Of a stretch of DNA of 14,255 nucleotides, positions 12,805 through 14,255 are shown piece after piece. The notes beneath the pieces were generated by a model. The model did not search any database. It worked only from the letters and a program-made list of their open reading frames with translations, and was not told the origin of the DNA. Both the position numbers and the translations under genes were made by a program. Source of the DNA: Desulfuromonadaceae bacterium. GTDB taxonomy: Bacteria > Desulfobacterota > Desulfuromonadia > Desulfuromonadales > Geopsychrobacteraceae. The stretch spans positions 1 through 14,255 of the forward strand of contig DAOWKG010000012.1 of assembly GCA_030639985.1 (NCBI GenBank). The letters run 5' to 3'. Position 1 is the stretch's first letter; the number at the start of each line of letters is the position of its first letter.

Positions 12805-13872
12805 ATGTTTGCAAATCTGGAAAATGTTGTTGATCGTTTTCGTGAAGTCGAGGGATTACTCTCTGATCCGACAATTATTGCCGATCAGTCGCGTTATCGG
12901 CCCCTTGCCAAAGAACACTCTGATTTGGCTGAAGTGGTAACGGTTTACAATAACTATAAACAGGTTTGCAGCGACATTGAAGGTAATCGGGAGTTATTAC
13001 AGGACAGTGATCCCGAGATGAAAGAGTTGGCGAAGGAGGAGTTGCCGGCACTGGAGACGGAAAAGACCGCCATCGAAGAAACATTGCGGCTCTTGTTGTT
13101 ACCTAAAGATCCCAATGACGATAAAAATATTATCCTCGAAATTCGGGCTGGTACCGGTGGTGATGAAGCGGCACTGTTTGCCGCAGATTTATTTCGCATG
13201 TATGGCCGTTATGCCGACCGCAATCGTTGGAAAGTTGAACTGATGAGTGTCTCTGAAACCGATGGTGGCGGTTTTAAAGAAGTAATCGCCATGATCAGTG
13301 GTGAACGGGTTTATTCCCGCCTCAAATTTGAAAGTGGTACTCATCGGGTGCAGCGGGTTCCAGATACCGAAACGCAGGGGCGTATTCACACCTCGGCTTG
13401 CACGGTTGCCGTTTTGCCTGAAGCTGAAGATGTCGATATTGAAATTAATAATGCCGACTTGCGGATCGATCTTTATCGGGCTTCCGGTGCTGGTGGACAG
13501 CATGTCAATAAAACTGAATCGGCAGTGCGCTTGACCCATATCCCTACCGGGGTCGTGGTCGCCTGTCAGGATGAATCATCGCAACATAAAAACAAAGCCC
13601 GGGCACTCAAAATACTCAAGTCGCGAATTTACGATCAGATGATGTCGGCGCAGCAGGCAGAAATGGCGGCGGATCGCAAAAATCAGGTTGGCAGTGGTGA
13701 CCGCAGTGAGCGGATTCGTACCTACAATTACCCGCAGGGACGTTGTACCGACCATCGTATCGGACTTACCCTCTACAAGCTCGATGCAATTATGCAGGGT
13801 GATGTCGACGAAATTATCGAGGCATTGATTACCGATCAGCAGGCGGCACAGATGAGTCAGCAGGAGTCGTAA
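12805..13872 (+). CDS. prfA: peptide chain release factor 1
   Basis: The product is 355 aa. It reads UAA and UAG and triggers peptide release. The N-terminal coiled domain covers about 1-100. [12 protein letters not shown] (115-126) begins the conserved core. The codon-recognition region is [21 protein letters not shown] (180-200); the tripeptide is P186-D187-T188, where E. coli RF1 has PAT, and the rest of the loop is RF1-like, not RF2-like. The catalytic GGQ is 230-232 in [19 protein letters not shown]. The C-terminal part contains [16 protein letters not shown]. No programmed frameshift is present, as expected for RF1. The ribosome site before the ATG is weak (TTGAAAG). A terminator separates it from rpmE, so it needs its own promoter, which I could not define. 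prmC starts three bases after its stop. Confidence 0.97.
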   Translation: MFANLENVVDRFREVEGLLSDPTIIADQSRYRPLAKEHSDLAEVVTVYNNYKQVCSDIEGNRELLQDSDPEMKELAKEELPALETEKTAIEETLRLLLLPKDPNDDKNIILEIRAGTGGDEAALFAADLFRMYGRYADRNRWKVELMSVSETDGGGFKEVIAMISGERVYSRLKFESGTHRVQRVPDTETQGRIHTSACTVAVLPEAEDVDIEINNADLRIDLYRASGAGGQHVNKTESAVRLTHIPTGVVVACQDESSQHKNKARALKILKSRIYDQMMSAQQAEMAADRKNQVGSGDRSERIRTYNYPQGRCTDHRIGLTLYKLDAIMQGDVDEIIEALITDQQAAQMSQQES

Positions 13873-13875
13873 CGC

Positions 13876-14255
13876 TTGAGCGAAATCTGGACATTATTGA
13901 GAATTTTACGCTGGACGACCGATTTTTTTACCGAGAAGGGAATCGACAATCCAAGGTTGGATGCTGAACTGTTGCTGGCACATGTCTTGGACCTCGACCG
14001 CATCGGTCTCTATCTCAATTATGATCGCCCGCTGATAGCGGCAGAACTAGATACTATTCGACCGCTAGTGAAACGGCGGGGGCAACGGGAGCCGTTACAA
14101 TATTTGCTTGGAATCACCGAATTCTGGTCACTAGAATTCAATGTCACGCCTGCGGTACTGATTCCCCGAGCAGATACAGAAATCTTGGTCGAAGAGGCAC
14201 TTACCCGAGCTGGTAGCAGTGGACAACTGCTTGATGTCGGCACCGGTAGCGGTGC
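13876..14255 (+). CDS. prmC: release factor glutamine N5-methyltransferase (3' partial)
   Basis: The frame starts with TTG at 13876 and runs off the window after 126 codons. AGGAG (13862-13866), inside the end of prfA, lies 9 bases before it, which supports the TTG and suggests translational coupling. The N-terminal helical domain reads EIWTLLRILRWTTDFF then a NPRLDAELLLAHVL segment (about 28-41) and REPLQYLLGITEFW (about 75-88), both typical of PrmC/HemK. IPRADTEILVEEA (about 97-109) corresponds to the family's IPRPDTE, with Ala in place of the second Pro. LLDVGTGSG (about 118-126) is the SAM-binding motif I. The catalytic NPPY lies beyond the window. It methylates the Gln of GGQ in release factors, including the RF1 encoded just upstream. 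Confidence 0.95.
   Translation, partial: MSEIWTLLRILRWTTDFFTEKGIDNPRLDAELLLAHVLDLDRIGLYLNYDRPLIAAELDTIRPLVKRRGQREPLQYLLGITEFWSLEFNVTPAVLIPRADTEILVEEALTRAGSSGQLLDVGTGSG

Noticed and set aside
1..14255. CRISPR arrays, tRNA or rRNA genes, toxin-antitoxin or defence systems
   Set aside because: No regularly spaced repeats, tRNA-like folds with TTCGA-type arms, or recognisable defence or toxin genes were seen on either strand.

Overview
The window looks like chromosomal DNA of a Desulfuromonadales-type (Geobacter/Desulfuromonas-like) bacterium. This is inferred from gene content, not from a search. The pointers are a chemoreceptor with a periplasmic CxxCH haem c motif, a YciH/SUI1 protein with an added cysteine cluster, a stand-alone gspA-gspB pair, and the order rho-rpmE-prfA-prmC. 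GC content is moderate and most genes have good Shine-Dalgarno sites and sigma-70-like promoters.

Layout. Bases 1-288 are the 3' end of a gene resembling DUF815 ATPases. They are followed by a strong hairpin and a YfaZ-like outer-membrane protein gene (415-984, +). Bases 985-1427 hold no intact gene. They carry a decayed, frameshifted transposase fragment ending at a 19-base imperfect palindrome. A large haem-type methyl-accepting chemotaxis protein follows on the minus strand (1428-3176). Next come about 500 bp with little in them except a possible 40-codon reading frame, then a TrhA/hemolysin III family membrane protein (3675-4334, -). The 467 bp between trhA and an MFS transporter gene (4802-6028, +) are the most unusual part. 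They hold an 86-nt self-complementary element, then a self-contained promoter and intrinsic terminator that would make an RNA of about 110 nt with a CU-rich loop, then a separate promoter for the transporter.

Bases 6130-8345 (+) carry gspA, gspB, a small Cys/His protein and yciH. GspA and GspB together help place the type II secretion secretin; no other gsp gene is in view. yciH converges on a gene for an Rrf2-family regulator with an IscR-like Cys/His cluster (8375-8815, -). That gene diverges from gluQ (8950-9891, +), with back-to-back promoters between them. A lipoprotein gene (9934-10710, +) follows gluQ.

The last third is a translation/termination housekeeping block, all on the plus strand: rho (11098-12345), rpmE (12477-12680) with a strong intrinsic terminator, prfA (12805-13872), and prmC from a TTG codon at 13876, cut by the window edge. 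PrmC methylates the GGQ glutamine of the release factor made by the gene just upstream. The 387-bp region before rho is AT-rich and contains a perfect 16-bp inverted repeat that overlaps an alternative hairpin, and a further hairpin framed by a 15-bp direct repeat. Rho often autoregulates in its leader, so this region deserves study.

No tRNA, rRNA, CRISPR array or intact mobile element was found. I see no gene cluster that amounts to a new defence or biosynthetic system. The best candidates for something undescribed are the RNA-level elements at 4436-4702 and 10761-10998.
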